Positions 44,312 to 57,107 of a DNA stretch of 64,000 nt are shown here, piece after piece. Below the pieces are notes generated by a model that was not told the origin of the DNA, did no database searches, and worked only from the letters and a program-made list of their open reading frames with translations. The DNA lies in assembly GCA_015179045.1 (NCBI GenBank), contig WHUZ01000030.1, positions 310,001-374,000 of the forward strand. The letters are read 5' to 3'. Every line of letters starts with the position of its first letter. Position 1 is the stretch's first letter. This DNA comes from Kalaharituber pfeilii (taxonomy: Eukaryota; Ascomycota; Pezizomycetes; Pezizales; Pezizaceae). Both the position numbers and the translations under genes were made by a program.

Positions 44312-45990
44312 TCAGTTCAATTTCTGGGCGTACTTAGAGTAAAGGTAATTCTTAACGAATGACAGGTCCTTGCGAGGTACACTTTGAACCAGCACGCTGT
44401 AACCCGGGAATGGATAAAGGCAGGAGGGATTTATCAGCAAATGGACAGGAGCGTGACCCGTTAACACAAACGTGACATTTTTAATGTTTGAAGAAGCCCT
44501 CCCAGCAGTGATGTTAAAGCGTACTCTACTCTGCAATAAAGTTATGCAACAAGGGAAAGGAACATTTGATCCTGGGTAGCGGCCATCAAGGGTTGTCCCT
44601 CGAATGTGGCACTTCATGTCCCTGTATGCTAACCCACAGGGCCGAGATTCAATCCAAATTCGGACCTCATGAGGACTTGGATATGGGTCTCCCGTCAAAA
44701 GTTCCGGCGCCATAGGACTTGAAGCCCTAGCTGCACTGTATGCAACGAAGGCCTCGAGCATGAAAGTTTTGGGTCAATAGTGGATGTGGATTGAGGAACA
44801 ACATCGATCTTCTCAGGCAAGCTCCATCTTATCATCGGTTATGATGACAATCTAGAGCAGCGTAACAGCTGAAAAAAGTTCTAAAATCAGGAAAGGAATA
44901 TGCAATACTACTTACACTCCTCTCACTACTATTTCACCCCACCATTCCCTTGGCAACCGCAATCCGACGAACAGGCCCTAGTCACATCTCACATCCCAAG
45001 CCTGCCCACTTAGGTACAACTGTTGGATTCCAAGAAAGGGCTGCACCAATCCCATACTGTGAAATTTTTCTAATGCATTAAATACTCGACTGAAAGCAAG
45101 CCGCACAATATCTGCAGATGCACTTTTCAGATTCGATTCGTCAAACAGCCTCTTGTGCCGGGACCTATTATCCCAGTTCCGATCTTGCATCATCGAGCGT
45201 CCTTGTTATTCTCAACACTGAGTTTTGACCCGCATTTTCAACATCAAACAATTTTGATATTCCACTTTCTTTGCCAAACTGCAGCAGTGGAACAGCATAC
45301 CTATTTGTGCATATATCTGGACAAACACTCAAACGATGATTTATAAACATTTCTAATGCCAAACAAAAAGCAAGTCAATGGTTCTGGCCTTCCAAAAACT
45401 TTCCATTTTTGCTTTTTCCGCACATATGGAGAGGTTATGTATGTTTCGTAGGAAATGATACAAAAAAATCTACTTCCAATCAATGCGAACTATAGCCCAA
45501 CTGGCACCCCCACTTGCACTCATGCTAGAATCCTTAGAGTGCTACTCTACGCAACTGATTTATTACACAACAGCCGCGGCATCCTACCCATCCTACAATT
45601 TCCTCATTGATCGATCGCCACTGATCCCTGATCCCTGTAGGCACCCCCCTGAACTCACCAAGTTTGGGAAATCAAGGAGCCCAAGCATGCTGTAGCTCTG
45701 TCGCCAATGATCAAGACTGAACTGACATCTAATTTAGATGGTAGTGGGTGCCTCGAGTTGCACAGGGAATGGTTTCTTCAAGCCTCCGGCAAATCCGTTA
45801 CCGACTTTTCCAGAGATTCTTGGAATCTATTCATATGTGCTTTAGAGTATCTTAGTATTCTGACGCCAGGGTGTGCCTTCCATCGAAGGAAGGCGCGTAA
45901 TGACAGTTTACTCCCCTGCAGCCTAGCCTTGTTTCGGGGAAGCGCTAGAAGGCAACTCAGCACCCAATCAGGTAAAGGACTACAGGCTTA
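44312..45990 (-). other. Unassigned minus-strand open frames, possible decayed gene
   Basis: A 149-residue minus-strand frame (44312-44761, MLEAFVAYSAARASSPMAPE) is the longest in the desert. Upstream on the same strand lie 44978-45193 (LKSASADIVRLAFSRVFNAL), 45168-45362 (SGISKLFDVENAGQNSVLRI) and 45778-45963. The middle two overlap and read as one protein broken by a frameshift. The composition looks protein-like, but I recognise no domain and chance is a real alternative. Confidence 0.2.
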
Positions 45991-48200
45991 GCCGTATGAT
46001 AGGATACTTCCACATTTCTGCCGGAATCAAAGAGAGCATATCATTAATCTAGTCGACAGTGGACTGATCAGCTCTGGACTTGCGTGTGATACCTAAGCAA
46101 TTGGGTTGTTAATCCTTGTTGGCCTATTCGAAGGCACTGCTAACAACAGGTTTCACATAACAACAGCTGTTTGACTTCTGTATCTGGACCTGAACCAGAT
46201 CATCATCTGGTATGCTTCAGAGTTCACATTTGCTATTCCATCCCATTCTCATGAACTGGAAACCGTTGGCCCATCTAAATGTCCGCCCCTGTTTTTCTTG
46301 CTCCACAAGCCGCTTTCAATCGTTTGCATGGCTAACTTCCCAGGCTTCCACTGCATCCAGCACCTGCAGTTCGTAATCAGTCATGCTTTACTTATCACTC
46401 GGCTATTCCACATCAGGTTTTGTTTGGAGAGTTGCAACGGCAATTTCTCTAGTGTGTATGACCGACTGCTTAATACCCATTTCTTTTTCTTCCAACCTTT
46501 GAATAATCATATCCTCCCCCAACATATATTGCAACATATGACACCGTTTGCTATCTTTCATTACATACACAACTTTGCCTAGACGCTATACTTCTTTGGT
46601 ACTAAAGTTCGGTGACAGGGAGGCGGTGAATACGGAGCCACCCACCTCATCGCACTAATTTACCTGCACTAAGCCATTTCTTGATATTGGTCATTCATCC
46701 TCCGCCATTCATTTTCTTTTTTTCTTTTTCCTTTTTCTCATTACTTTTATTACACTACGCCTTCGGGAGACAATCCTCGAATAGTTAGCTCTCGTGAATT
46801 TTCCCTCAAATTATCCAGAAAATCTCACGTTAGGAGCAGCTGAGTCGGTAATAAGCATTCATATTTGCGGGGTATCGTGGATTTGGAGTTAGAATGTCGG
46901 AGTCGAGGGGGCACCAAGGGAGGTACGTACCTTACCAAGTAATCCCCCAAATGTTAATGGGCAATGTTATTACGATACATGTTGCATGTTCTGCTCCGTG
47001 TCATTTCCAAAGGTGTTAGTCCAGTGTAGGCCTGAATGCACAACGTCATTTGTCTGGTTGTGCTATCGGACAGCCGAGAGATGCGTGAATGAATATTTTG
47101 GCGATTTGAATATAGGTGTGTCTGCACTGGGCATTTGCAAAAAGTTTTTTCATCTATCTGCCCTTGACTCACTATTAAAGTACTACACCTATGATAGCAT
47201 AGTCTAAAGCAAATCTAGAGGTGTCATACGCAATGGGTTTCTGATTGCCAGTGTCTTCAGCAGTGGGTGGGGTTTTGCTTCCATCGTCTGAGCGCTTGAC
47301 ACACCAGGCCTCATTGAGGCGTTTATCGCCTTTCATCATTCATTCGACCAGGACATGTCAAGTACTTTACATGACCATACTCATTCTCGCAGTTACCTTA
47401 CGCATTATCTTTGATCCCCCATTGCACGCACCTCACCCCTGCATCAAGTGCATGAATTTTTCTTTGAATTTTACTTCTCATCTATATTCAATCGGTCAAT
47501 CTTTACCTAACCGATGGCTGGGGGCTATCTTACACATTTGGTGCTGGAGCTACTTTTCCAGTAGATTTACCTCTCAAAATTCCTTGGACAGGTACATTGT
47601 TACCTCGGGAGCCCAGACAGCTGGGTGCCACGCCGGCCACGCGAGATCGCATCACAGCTTAAATCGATTTGACCATTACGTCGATTAAACAAATCCTTAG
47701 TTTTTTGACATGCGGGGGGGTTGGGGTGGGGAAGGGATGTGTTTGTGTGTGTAGTCTGGGTTTCTCGTGGTATGCCCTTCTGCGACAACTGGGGGAATTT
47801 GCATGGTAGACAGGCACACGAATGACCCCCTTACCAAATGGATACCCGCGGTGCTCACAAGCTGCACGCAAGCAAGCCCTTGCTCCCTGATCCGTCAATG
47901 CAAGGCACTGGCTCCGAAGCAGAAGAGCACAGCCAAATCAAATAAGAATGACAATTCAAGATGTAGGCGAACAGGGAATCATACCTTCCAGGAACCCAGA
48001 GAAGCGCGAGGACATGAGCAGGGGGGCTGAAGGGGTTGCAATGGCTGGACAGGGGCTGAGAGTGCGAGGGCATCGGCCAACAGTGCTATCAACAGGCATG
48101 GAGAATTAATTTACTAAGTATCTTGTAGAAAGCAGCACAGTCAGAGGGCGCGGTCACTCGGGCAGGAGAATACTCGGTCGAGTGATCCGAGCAGCCCACT
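45991..48200. other. No gene recognised
   Basis: Short frames only. A small G-rich patch lies at 47713-47733. Confidence 0.4.
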
Positions 48201-49750
48201 ACATTCTCCACCTTCAGGTTTTTGCTACCTTTATCTTTTTTTTTTTTTTTTTTTTTCCCTCTCTTCTCTCTTTCGGCGTGGTTTTCGCGCGGACTAAGCG
48301 GGCTGCCCAGAACGAGCTGCGGCCACATTCGTTTTCGGTGATGCGCTCTTGGGGTAGTTCCATGGGGGGGCTTGCTTGGCCGAAGCTCTCGTCGTTCATT
48401 CTCTGCAGCGGGCTAGCATCGCGTGCAGCTAGCAGCGTCAACCCTCAGCAGCAACCTCCGGGCTCCGAGGCAACCCTGGGGCGCTGGTGGCCATCCCCCT
48501 AGCAGCCTATCCCTGCCCCGATCGCATCCCCTCCCCTCCACCCCCCGTCTCAGGAGACGCAAAGCTCGACCTCCGCCTGCCCTGCCTGTTGCGAGCCCAG
48601 CTCTCCCTGCGCCCTTCGGTCACCCTCCCCAGGCCTCCCCAGGAAGCATACCCTCGCCCGCACCCTACATACAACAGGCCCGCAGTGCGTGTTTCGCTGT
48701 TTCCCGGGTGCTACCACTGTACATTGGCTGCAGCCCACGCTCGCTCGTCAAACGTCGCAATTACCTCTGTCCAACCATCGCGGCCAGGAAGCGGCCCATA
48801 ACCTCACCGTTTCTCTCTGTTAGTTCCAGTAAGTTATCTTTGCAGCACCGCACGCACATCCACTGCGACACACCACCACCCACCACCTCCGCCTGCGGCA
48901 CACCACCGCAAAGCCCCCCTCCTCCCTCCTCCCTCCTCCCTCCTTCCTCTTCCCTCCCTCTCCCCCCTGTCCTGTTTCCAAGAACTCGCGTCCTTCAGGG
49001 TGGTGGCCAAAACTTGGCGATAGGCCTACTCTACAAAAAGGTAAACCGCACTAAGAAAAGTTTTAGTATTCGAAAAAGCTGTGCAAAGGGCTTTCTCCAC
49101 CACATGCACACATAGCACATACGTCTGACAATTTTTGCAATTCGCCCATTCGCTGTTGCACACACACGGCTGCCGTCCCCCTTCGCTATTTTTCCTGTTG
49201 TCGCCCTAGAAGAATTACTTGAGGTGCTGGGAGCCTGGCTGCGCTGCGCTGCCCCAGTGATCGTCAAGCAAGTGGGAGAAGGTGAGGTGAGTACATCTTG
49301 GGGGCTGCTGCTGCAATACGCAACGCAGCAGTCGATTCGAATCGGTACGATCCATCCATCCGCTGCACCCACACCTACCCACACCGCCCACACATTACAT
49401 ACAAGACTTACATTTTGCATGCGCTGCCTTATTGCCCTCATATCCACTTAATATACGCACCCAGATTGCGCAGCGCACGGCGGCATTCGTCGGCTGGGGC
49501 CAAGCAACTGTACTGTACTGTAGTGTACTGTACTGTACTGTACTGTACTTTACTTTACTTTACTGTACAGGAATAGACCGGGGGGGGGGGGGGGGGGGCG
49601 TGTAGCGTGTGACGAGCAAGAAAAGAAGCTCACGGGGCAGGTGAGCGTGCGCGAGGGGGCACTGGCAAGCAGGCAGGAAGCCTCGAAAGGTCGAGTCGTG
49701 CGCATTCGGACGGCGAAACGAGGCCCGTTCTGAGCGCGGTGCTGCACCGG

Positions 49751-49782
<32 letters not shown>

Positions 49783-51523
49783 CCGCGCTGAGCCCCATCC
49801 GCCGCCGCCGCCCCGCCCCCTCTCCCTCCCTACCCCCTCCCCCCCGTCCATCATCCGCGGTGCACCCCCTCCTCTCTGGCAGCGGTTGCAGCCTGGCCGA
49901 GCCTCCCTGCTACGCGCGTGTGCTCGTCCGCAGGAAGTGCGTTATTGACCCGTCACCCTGTTTATTTCCCACGCCGCCGCCGCTTGCTAGGCTCGTTTTG
50001 CGTGAAGCCCATTTCTATTTCTATTTCTATTTTTTGGTCTTTTCGGCGCTGGTGCTTGGCTCCTTATTCACCCCACGCGCGCGCACGCCTACCGGGCCAG
50101 CCCACCCCCCCCCCCCCCCTTACCTTACCTTACCTTACCCGTACCTCTGCCAAAGCCCCAGCCCAGGACCTGGCTTCTCCGCTGCCCGTTTGTTTTATTC
50201 CCCATCCCTCCCCCCCCGCGAGCCACTCTCGTAACGTTGTTCTCCAGGACACGCACGCAACCTTTCTGTCCACAGCTCTCTGTCCCGCACCCGCCCCTCG
50301 CACACTGGCGCCCAACCCCAGGCCCGCCCCAGGTACGCAGACCCCCGTCGCTCCCCCAGCTTCCCTGAGCACCACTCACCCCCCTCCCCCCCCGTCGTCC
50401 CATCCGTCGCACCCCTCCAAGCGCTGGCCCAGCACGAGCAGCGAGCAGGAAGCAGCAACAGCAGCAGCAGTGCCAAAGGTAGCAGGAGCAGCAGCACGCA
50501 GCAAGCGCACGCACGAGGCAGCAACAGCAGCAGCAGCAGCAGACAAGCATAGCGGGCAGAGCAAGCAGCAAGCAGCAAGCAGCAGCAGCAGCAGCAGCAG
50601 CAGCGGGTTGCAGAGCGGCAAGCAAGGACGCAGGCAGCCAGCATCACGCAAGACAGCCCATCCATCCACCATCCACCCATCACCCATCCATCTATCCCTC
50701 GCCCTGTCGTTGCCCTGTCGTGCCCTGCCTGCCCTGCCCTTCCCTTCCCTTCCCTTCCCCTGCCCTGCCCTGCCCGCTCCCCTTGCGAGCAGCAGCCAGC
50801 GCCGGCCGCACCGCACCCTTCCAGAACACGTCCGCCCGCCTGTACGTTCCCCTTCCCTTCCCCTTCCCCTCCCTCCCGCGCTTTCGGCTTGGGCCTGCTA
50901 CCCCGGACCCGCCTGGGCTGTCTGCGGTACCTGCCTGCCTGCCTGCCTGCGCCGGCCTTAGACACACGCTGCTGCCACTGCACCGCAATTCTTCGGTCGA
51001 TTCTGTGTTCTGTTTCTCTGCTCTTTCGGCTGCGTGTGAAAAAAAAAAAAAAAAGGCCCTTCTGCGCTGCTTCTCCAGGTCTATTCTACTGCGCTTCGTC
51101 TGCACTCCTCTGCACTTGCCCGGTCACCACTCAGTCACTCGTTCATGCCCACATTCCGACCATACTAGTTACATCCAGAGGCGCCTGCACTCCTCCCCAT
51201 CCCATCATCCTCTCCCCCCCCGGCATCCCTACCATCCGGCATCCCCCCCTTCCCCATCTCCCAACCACAGAATAATATATTATCAGAAGGAAAAAAAAAA
51301 AAAAAAAAAAAAAAGAAAAAAGAAAAAAGAAATAAATAGAAAAAAAAAAAAAAGAAAATTAATCCCACTCAACCACTTCCCCCCTCTGACACACCCCTAC
51401 CCCCCCCCCTTCCCCTTCCCAAGACATACCTCGTTAACCATACCGCGAACAGAAAAATATACTTACTGACCCCATCCGCCAGAGCAAAGCAGCCTCTCAA
51501 ATAAAAATAAAAAATTTTGGGAA

Positions 51524-51556
<33 letters not shown>

Positions 51557-51796
51557 ATACAAAAAGAAAAGAAAAACAAAGTACGATACTGGCACGCCTG
51601 CGAATTAGACAAGCTGTCCCATCCTTACCGACCCAGTCCAGTACAGCCAGTCCTCAGCAAGTCCCACCCTCTCTTAGACAATCCTGCGACTCGACAGATT
51701 CCCACGGTACAGCAGCCATAATCCCAGTCCGGACCCTTCCCCACGTCCACCACTCATTGCTCGCAGCTTGCACACCCCTGAACAGATCGTTTTCAG
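48201..51796 (+). promoter_or_regulatory. C-rich, microsatellite-rich upstream/leader region of the regulator gene
   Basis: GC content rises sharply and the plus strand is pyrimidine-rich. Simple repeats include (CTGTA)n/(CTTTA)n at 49508-49567, 19 G at 49580-49598, (CAGG)n at 49749-49783, 15 C at 50105-50119, (CTTAC)n at 50120-50140, CAG-rich DNA at 50455-50605, and A-runs at 51040-51054, 51291-51314 and 51527-51554. Long open frames here on both strands are low-complexity (Pro/Ser or Ala/Cys/Leu runs) and shift with the repeats, so I do not call them genes. A long 5' UTR plus promoter is the likeliest use. The bases just before the start codon (TTTTCAG) would also serve as the 3' end of a leader intron. 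Confidence 0.5.
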
Positions 51797-52215
51797 ATGT
51801 CGCAAGAAGTAGGAGGGTATAAGGTCGAACCATCCGCAGAGGCGGATCATCCGCCGCACCAGGGACACCATCCTCACCACCAGGCCCATCCGCAACATCC
51901 ACCTCCCCCTCACCACCAGCAGCCGCAGCACCCACGACCGGGTATCCACCAAAACCAGCCCTCATCTTCCTTCCCGTCACCGCATCAGCCCCCGCAGCAT
52001 CAGAGCCCTTACGCGCAGGCGTCAAACATACCGGGGTCCCAGCATCCAGGGCACCACCACCAACAGGATCCGATATACTTCCACCCTACAGCGCCCTACG
52101 GGACTCCTGGAGGGAATCCCCCCCCATACCAATCGCAAGGTAAGTGATTGCTTGGCCTATATCCAGGACTTCTTTCCGTGTCTCGAGTAATCCACGCATA
52201 CCCGGATTGCTTCAT

Positions 52216-52248
<33 letters not shown>

Positions 52249-54953
52249 CTTTACTCTACGCATATCCTTCATTCGTTCGCTTTATAGCGATTCTCCCTAC
52301 TCTCTATTTCTCCTAGGCTCGCTTTTCAATCACTGCAGCAAATCCCCCCAGACACCCTCTCCTTGCCGGATACGTTTCACAACAAAAGAGTGGTGTTGTG
52401 CCCGTTATTCTGATTTTCGCTCCCTTGCCGTTATTGTACTACACGTTTCGGCCCCCTGGGGCTGTTTTGTGTGTTTTTTACTCCGGAACCACGAGCGCGT
52501 GCTGTGGCGAACGGCCCCTAGGGCGCGATGAACAACGGCAACGGTGGGCGGTCGAAAACGGTGGGAGGGGGGCCGTAGAGTTTGGCAGGGTGGCGGTTAG
52601 CAGGGCAGGGGGGGTAGGCAAGGTGCCAAGTGGGGGGAAAGTTCCATGTTGATTTGCGACCGGGGATCCTGTATTTTTTTTTGTTGCGGTGGATCCTATT
52701 CCTGACATTCCTACAACTCCACTTGTTTACTTTACGTCTGCTCTCGAAAGCTTCTATTTTCACTTTTACAATCCCCTACGCTTCGCGTCTGCCCCTCTTA
52801 TTCAAGACGTGTCGTGCGATTTAACTTTAAGCTTATTTTTTCATTCCATTTTATTTTTTCTCGTTTGGTTTTTCGCTTGCCTGATTCCTAACAGCGCCCC
52901 CCAAAGGTACCGACTTAATGGCACACAACATGAATCGCCCATACCCGCCCATGTATCATACGCCGCAGTCGAACTCGCCGGCTTCGGTGGCGTCACCAAC
53001 AGGCCCAGATCCACGATCCGTTTACTCGACCCCGCCCATGACGCAGCAAATGTACGGATACCCGCAGAGCTATGCATCAATACCTGCGCCTCCAACATAT
53101 GGCGCACCACAGCATCAGCAGCACTCAATGACGAGCCAGCCGCTCTTGATGTCTCAAGCACCAGGTCAAAGCATATCGCCACCGCATCAGCAGCAGCATC
53201 TGCCACACTCGCATCCCTCAATCACCAACCCGTCCCCGCGACCGCTTGCCAAAACTAATATCGCCCACCGGGCGTCTCCAGCCACTTCCAACAATAATGC
53301 TAACAGTGGAAATAGCTCAGGATCAGGCACTGTGAATCCTAACGCAGCCCCAGGCCCCATTCCGGCAACCACCCCGTTGGTTGTGAGACAGGATAACAAT
53401 GGTGTTCAGTGGATTGCTTTTGAATACTCACGAGATAGGGTGAAAATGGAATACACGATCCGCTGCGACGTGGAGTCGGTCAATGTGGACCAACTGTCAC
53501 ATGACTTTAAGACGGAAAACTGCGTGTACCCTCGTGCATGCTGTCCGAAAGACCAGTATCGCGGGAATCGATTGGTATACGAGACGGAGTGTAACACGGT
53601 GGGTTGGGCGTTGGCGGAGCTGAACCCGTGCCTACGCGGCAAGCGAGGCTTGATTCAGCGGGCGGTCGACAGCTGGAGGAATTCTAACCAGGACCCAAAG
53701 TTGAGGAGCCGACGCGTGAGGCGTATGGCAAAGTTAAACAGCCGCAAGAATGCAGCGGCGCAACAGACGCAAGTTGGCGCAGGTTCGTCAGTCCATAATG
53801 CTGTTTCGAATACTACGAACACGAGTGTAGGATTAGGGCTAAAAGGTGCGTTGTTGGGAGATGGTTCAGGCCAAGCTCTCCAAACCCACCATCATCATCA
53901 TGCAGTTCCCTCGACAGAACAATCTAACGGAGGTGTTGAAGATGGCTCGATGGGCAACATGTTGCATCACCACCATCAGAGTGGTAGTAACTATGCTCCT
54001 GTAGGATCGATGCCGTCCACTGGCACCTCACGGTCGACATCCGGACATATATCGCCGGCGGTTGGTGGCGAGGACTTTAACGCTAACGGTCATCATCATC
54101 ACCACCATCACCAGGGTCCGCCCACGAATGGGAATGACCTTCGACCAGGACGAGTCTTTCACGGATACCCGACCTATCCGCCTGAGCCCGTAGCGGGCGC
54201 GAGCATGGCACCAAACATGCACGACGGCATGGAGACGATGGGTAGCTCCAGCAACCAGACCACTGCCGTCGCCACGTCCGCTCCAGCCGCCAACGCTGAC
54301 AGCGCTGCAAACGACTCCAAGTCCCTCTTCGGCGACATCCCCGACAGCAAACGCCGCAAATTCATCCTAGTCGACGACCCACACCGGGGGTCGCGCGTGC
54401 GGGTGCGCGTGATGCTAGACCAAGTCCAAATGCAAGAGATCCCCGACTCGTACCGCAAAAGCAACAGCGTGTATCCGCGGTCATACACACCGGACAACCC
54501 ACCGCTGGACAAGGACGGCGACGACACCATCCACGCGAGCGAGATTACGATACCTTTACTTGACGGTTCGCATTTGCCGGTGTCCGCGCCGCCGCCCAAT
54601 CCTGGCAAGAGAAGAAAGGAGAGGCAATTGAATGAGTTGGGCTACAGGATGAGTTGGAGTCAGAGTAGGGTGTTTGCGGGGAGGACGATGTTTCTCCAAA
54701 GAGCTCGTAAGTCACCTCCTTTTAGAAATTAGGAGGTTCTATGCTAATACTGACAAGCGGAGCAGTGGACGCATACCGAAACAAGATGCGCTCCTCGATG
54801 ATGGCGACCGGTCAAGACGTGACTGTGTCGGCACCGCATCTAGAGACACGAGCAGGAAAGAGGAGGTGGTTGGAGAGGGGGAGACGGAGCACAAGTAGTA
54901 GCTCGGCTGCCGTGGCAGCAGTCACCGTCAGTGCAACTGGCGCGGCGAAATGA
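51797..54953 (+). CDS. Fungal DUF8032-like transcription-regulator-type protein, 780 aa, three exons
   Basis: Exons 51797-52139, 52895-54706 and 54766-54953 join in frame, each in phase 1, through introns starting GTAAGT. The second intron is 59 bp with a GCTAATAC/CTGAC branch-like site. Residues 1-285 are His/Pro/Gln/Ser-rich. A conserved block at about 287-399 runs WIAFEYSRDRVKMEYTIRCD, ENCVYPRACCPKDQY, LRGKRGLIQRAVDSWR, LRSRRVRRMAK. A second conserved block at about 602-735 runs RRKFILVDDPHRGSRVRVRV, SNSVYPRSYTPD, RMSWSQSRVFAGRTMFLQRA and, across the intron, LDAYRNKMR. Histidine runs lie between them. The pattern matches a widespread fungal family of unknown function that I recall as DUF8032; the arginine-rich segments suggest nuclear nucleic-acid contact, which is inference. 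The tail ends GKRRWLERGRR and a serine-rich stretch. The start is the first ATG in the open frame. Confidence 0.85.
52140..52894 (+). other. 755-bp first intron of the regulator gene
   Basis: GTAAGT at the 5' side and CCTAACAG at the 3' side give a phase-1 junction that joins YQSQ to APPKGTDLMAH without a stop. It is long for a fungus and includes a T-run at 52219-52247. Other reading is possible, with translation starting instead at the exon 2 methionine (52918), leaving exon 1 as an upstream frame. Splicing is the simpler reading because exon 1 has the same His/Pro/Gln composition as exon 2. Confidence 0.7.
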
Positions 54954-56590
54954 CATCTTTCCTCCTCAATACAACGAAAGTTGAGAGGGGAGCGAAAGAA
55001 CAATAAGCCCATCTAGCGGCTGTTAAAAACGTCACATTTGCGATTTAGTGTGGATTTATCAAAGTGATACTCCATCTATATACGTATTTGTGTGTATGTG
55101 TGTGTGTGTTCTTTATCTTGTCTTTTAGGGATACCTTCCCGTTTTATTTTTCCTTTACGTCCATCACTGAAACTTTTTCCTCTCTTATATCTCTCTGCTT
55201 GTTTCCTTTGCCAGATAAAATTTTCGGCTTATCTTTTTTTTTTTTTTTCCCCTTTGCTATATACTATTAGTGTTTTTTCTTGAATTCCCACGACGAGAGA
55301 GCTCTATTTTTTCCTTTTTTTTTGTTTTTGCTACATGTAACGTGTGGGCTGGTCTTTTTCTGTTTGTGCTTTTTTTTGTTATTATTGTGACATTGGATAT
55401 TGGGAAATTATTCAAGCTATATTGGTGGATTTCTTTTTTTTATCTATTATTTTATGTTACTGTGGATATTGGTTTGCTGTTGGCAACTTGACCAAACGCG
55501 CTGTTGCGTGTTGGTGATTATTGTTGTGGTTAGTAGATGGTGGGTGGTGGTGGTCGCGTGGCAGGGGTTGGGGCGGGGAGAGTAAGTATTGTTTTACACA
55601 ATGTCAAGTATTGAAATTGAGAATTTTATTTTATTTTATTTATTTTTTCTTTGATGTGTATGTTTGTGCTATGTATTTTCCGATTACCAATGTGTTTTAT
55701 TTTTTTTCTCGTTATTTATGTATTGGTTTGTGATCGAGCCTTCATATGTTACGTTTGATTTTTATGAAAGTGTAGTGCGTGGTGGAATATTTGGGATATC
55801 ATCCCGGAGGCTGTGCTTCTGGGTGGGTTCGCTTATATGAGGCGGTTGAGAGAAGGGTGGATGAGATTGGGAAAATGCTGGAAAACAAATTTATGGGTTT
55901 AGAGGATGGGATGGGAATTTGGGAGAGGGAACAATGGGGGAATTTAAGTGGTGGAATAATGTTTTTTTATTTGTATTTGTTTGTATTTGTTTGAATTTTT
56001 GGTTACTATGTGTAGTGGGTAAGATGAGATAGTGAATTAAGTACATGCGACTGTTTTTATTATTTTGTTTCTATATGTTTGTTGAGTGTGTGTGTGAAGT
56101 GGTTTTGTGAGAAGAGTGAAAAAAAAAAAAATGAAATAGGAAAAAAAAAAAAGTAAAATTATTTACGAGGCAAAAATATGAAGTATACATTTGTAAAACA
56201 TCACGTTCCTTTGTGACTTCTTGGCGCCGCCCGTGCGAAGTATGGTAGCCGTTTTACAACGTAGAATTATCCGTTTTTGAAGGACAAAAAAAAAAAAAAA
56301 AAAAAAAAAGGAAGTGATGAGGCGGGTTCGTGGCCTAAAGATGTGGTAAGGACAGTAGAGTAGAGTAGAGTATGGCATAGGTAGGTGGAGGAAGGTCTCG
56401 TGGTTGGGAACAGACAGGCGGCTGGGACTGGGACTGAGTAGAGGTTGTGACGAGGAACTAGTTCCGGTGGCAAAGGTTCTAGGCACTTGAGATTATGTAG
56501 GGCGTGTGAAGTACTGTAGGTACAAGCACATAAGAGGACGTAAGAGGTCGAAGATACCTTAACTGGGATGAGAGAGGGAATCGTATGTAT
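54954..56590. other. T/TG-rich 3' flank of the regulator gene
   Basis: Extended T-, TG- and GGTGG-rich DNA without coding signal, probably 3' UTR and terminator. A-runs occur at 56119-56131, 56141-56151 and 56286-56308. None is preceded by the hairpins described elsewhere. Confidence 0.45.
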
Positions 56591-56600
56591 GGGTAGGCAT

Positions 56601-56601
<1 letters not shown>

Positions 56602-56632
<31 letters not shown>

Positions 56633-56670
56633 CACGTGACCCCGCTTGTAGCTGTTCGCCATGGCAGGGC
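56602..56670 (-). mobile_element. Hairpin-A micro-retroposon, type 2
   Basis: A perfect 11-bp duplication (GGGTAGGCATG) flanks it at 56591-56601 and 56671-56681. On the minus strand it is GCCCTGCCATGGCGAACAGC then TACAAGCGGGGTCACGTGA and about 30 A. Confidence 0.87.
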
Positions 56671-56681
56671 GGGTAGGCATG

Positions 56682-57107
56682 TACGTAGGTATGTATGTAG
56701 GTAGTTTGAGGGGAAATGTGATGGTTCACGTAGGGTAGAAGCTAGGCCGGTGCCTGAGTACCGAGTATATCAAAGGATTCAGAAGGTTCTATAACGTTAC
56801 CTTTTTCTTTTTTTTTTTTTTCCCTTTTACATATGGGGAACCTTGATAAACAACTTGATGAAGTTGTATGTGAGGGTCCTCTTAACATGCGTACTTGGGT
56901 TGCGGGGACTTCAGTGGTTTTCTTAGCCGTGCCCTCGCCTCAGTCTAGCAGGGCTGCTGGAGGCGAGTGTTGAGCGCCGAGGGCGATGATGTGGAGATGT
57001 GGTGGGGCTGGGTGTGGGGAGGATACATATGTGAGACACGAGTATACGATAAGGTGTTTGAGGGGGAGACAGGATAGGTAGGTTGGTACTAGGTATGTAG
57101 TATTTGT
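56682..57107. other. No gene recognised
   Basis: A T-run at 56800-56822 has no hairpin next to it. GTAGGTATGTATGTAGGTAG-type repeats lie at its left edge. Confidence 0.4.

Noticed and set aside
48423..51469. Long open frames on both strands, up to 347 residues
   Set aside because: They are built from C-, CAG- and CCCTT-type simple repeats and change frame with repeat length; no domain on either strand.
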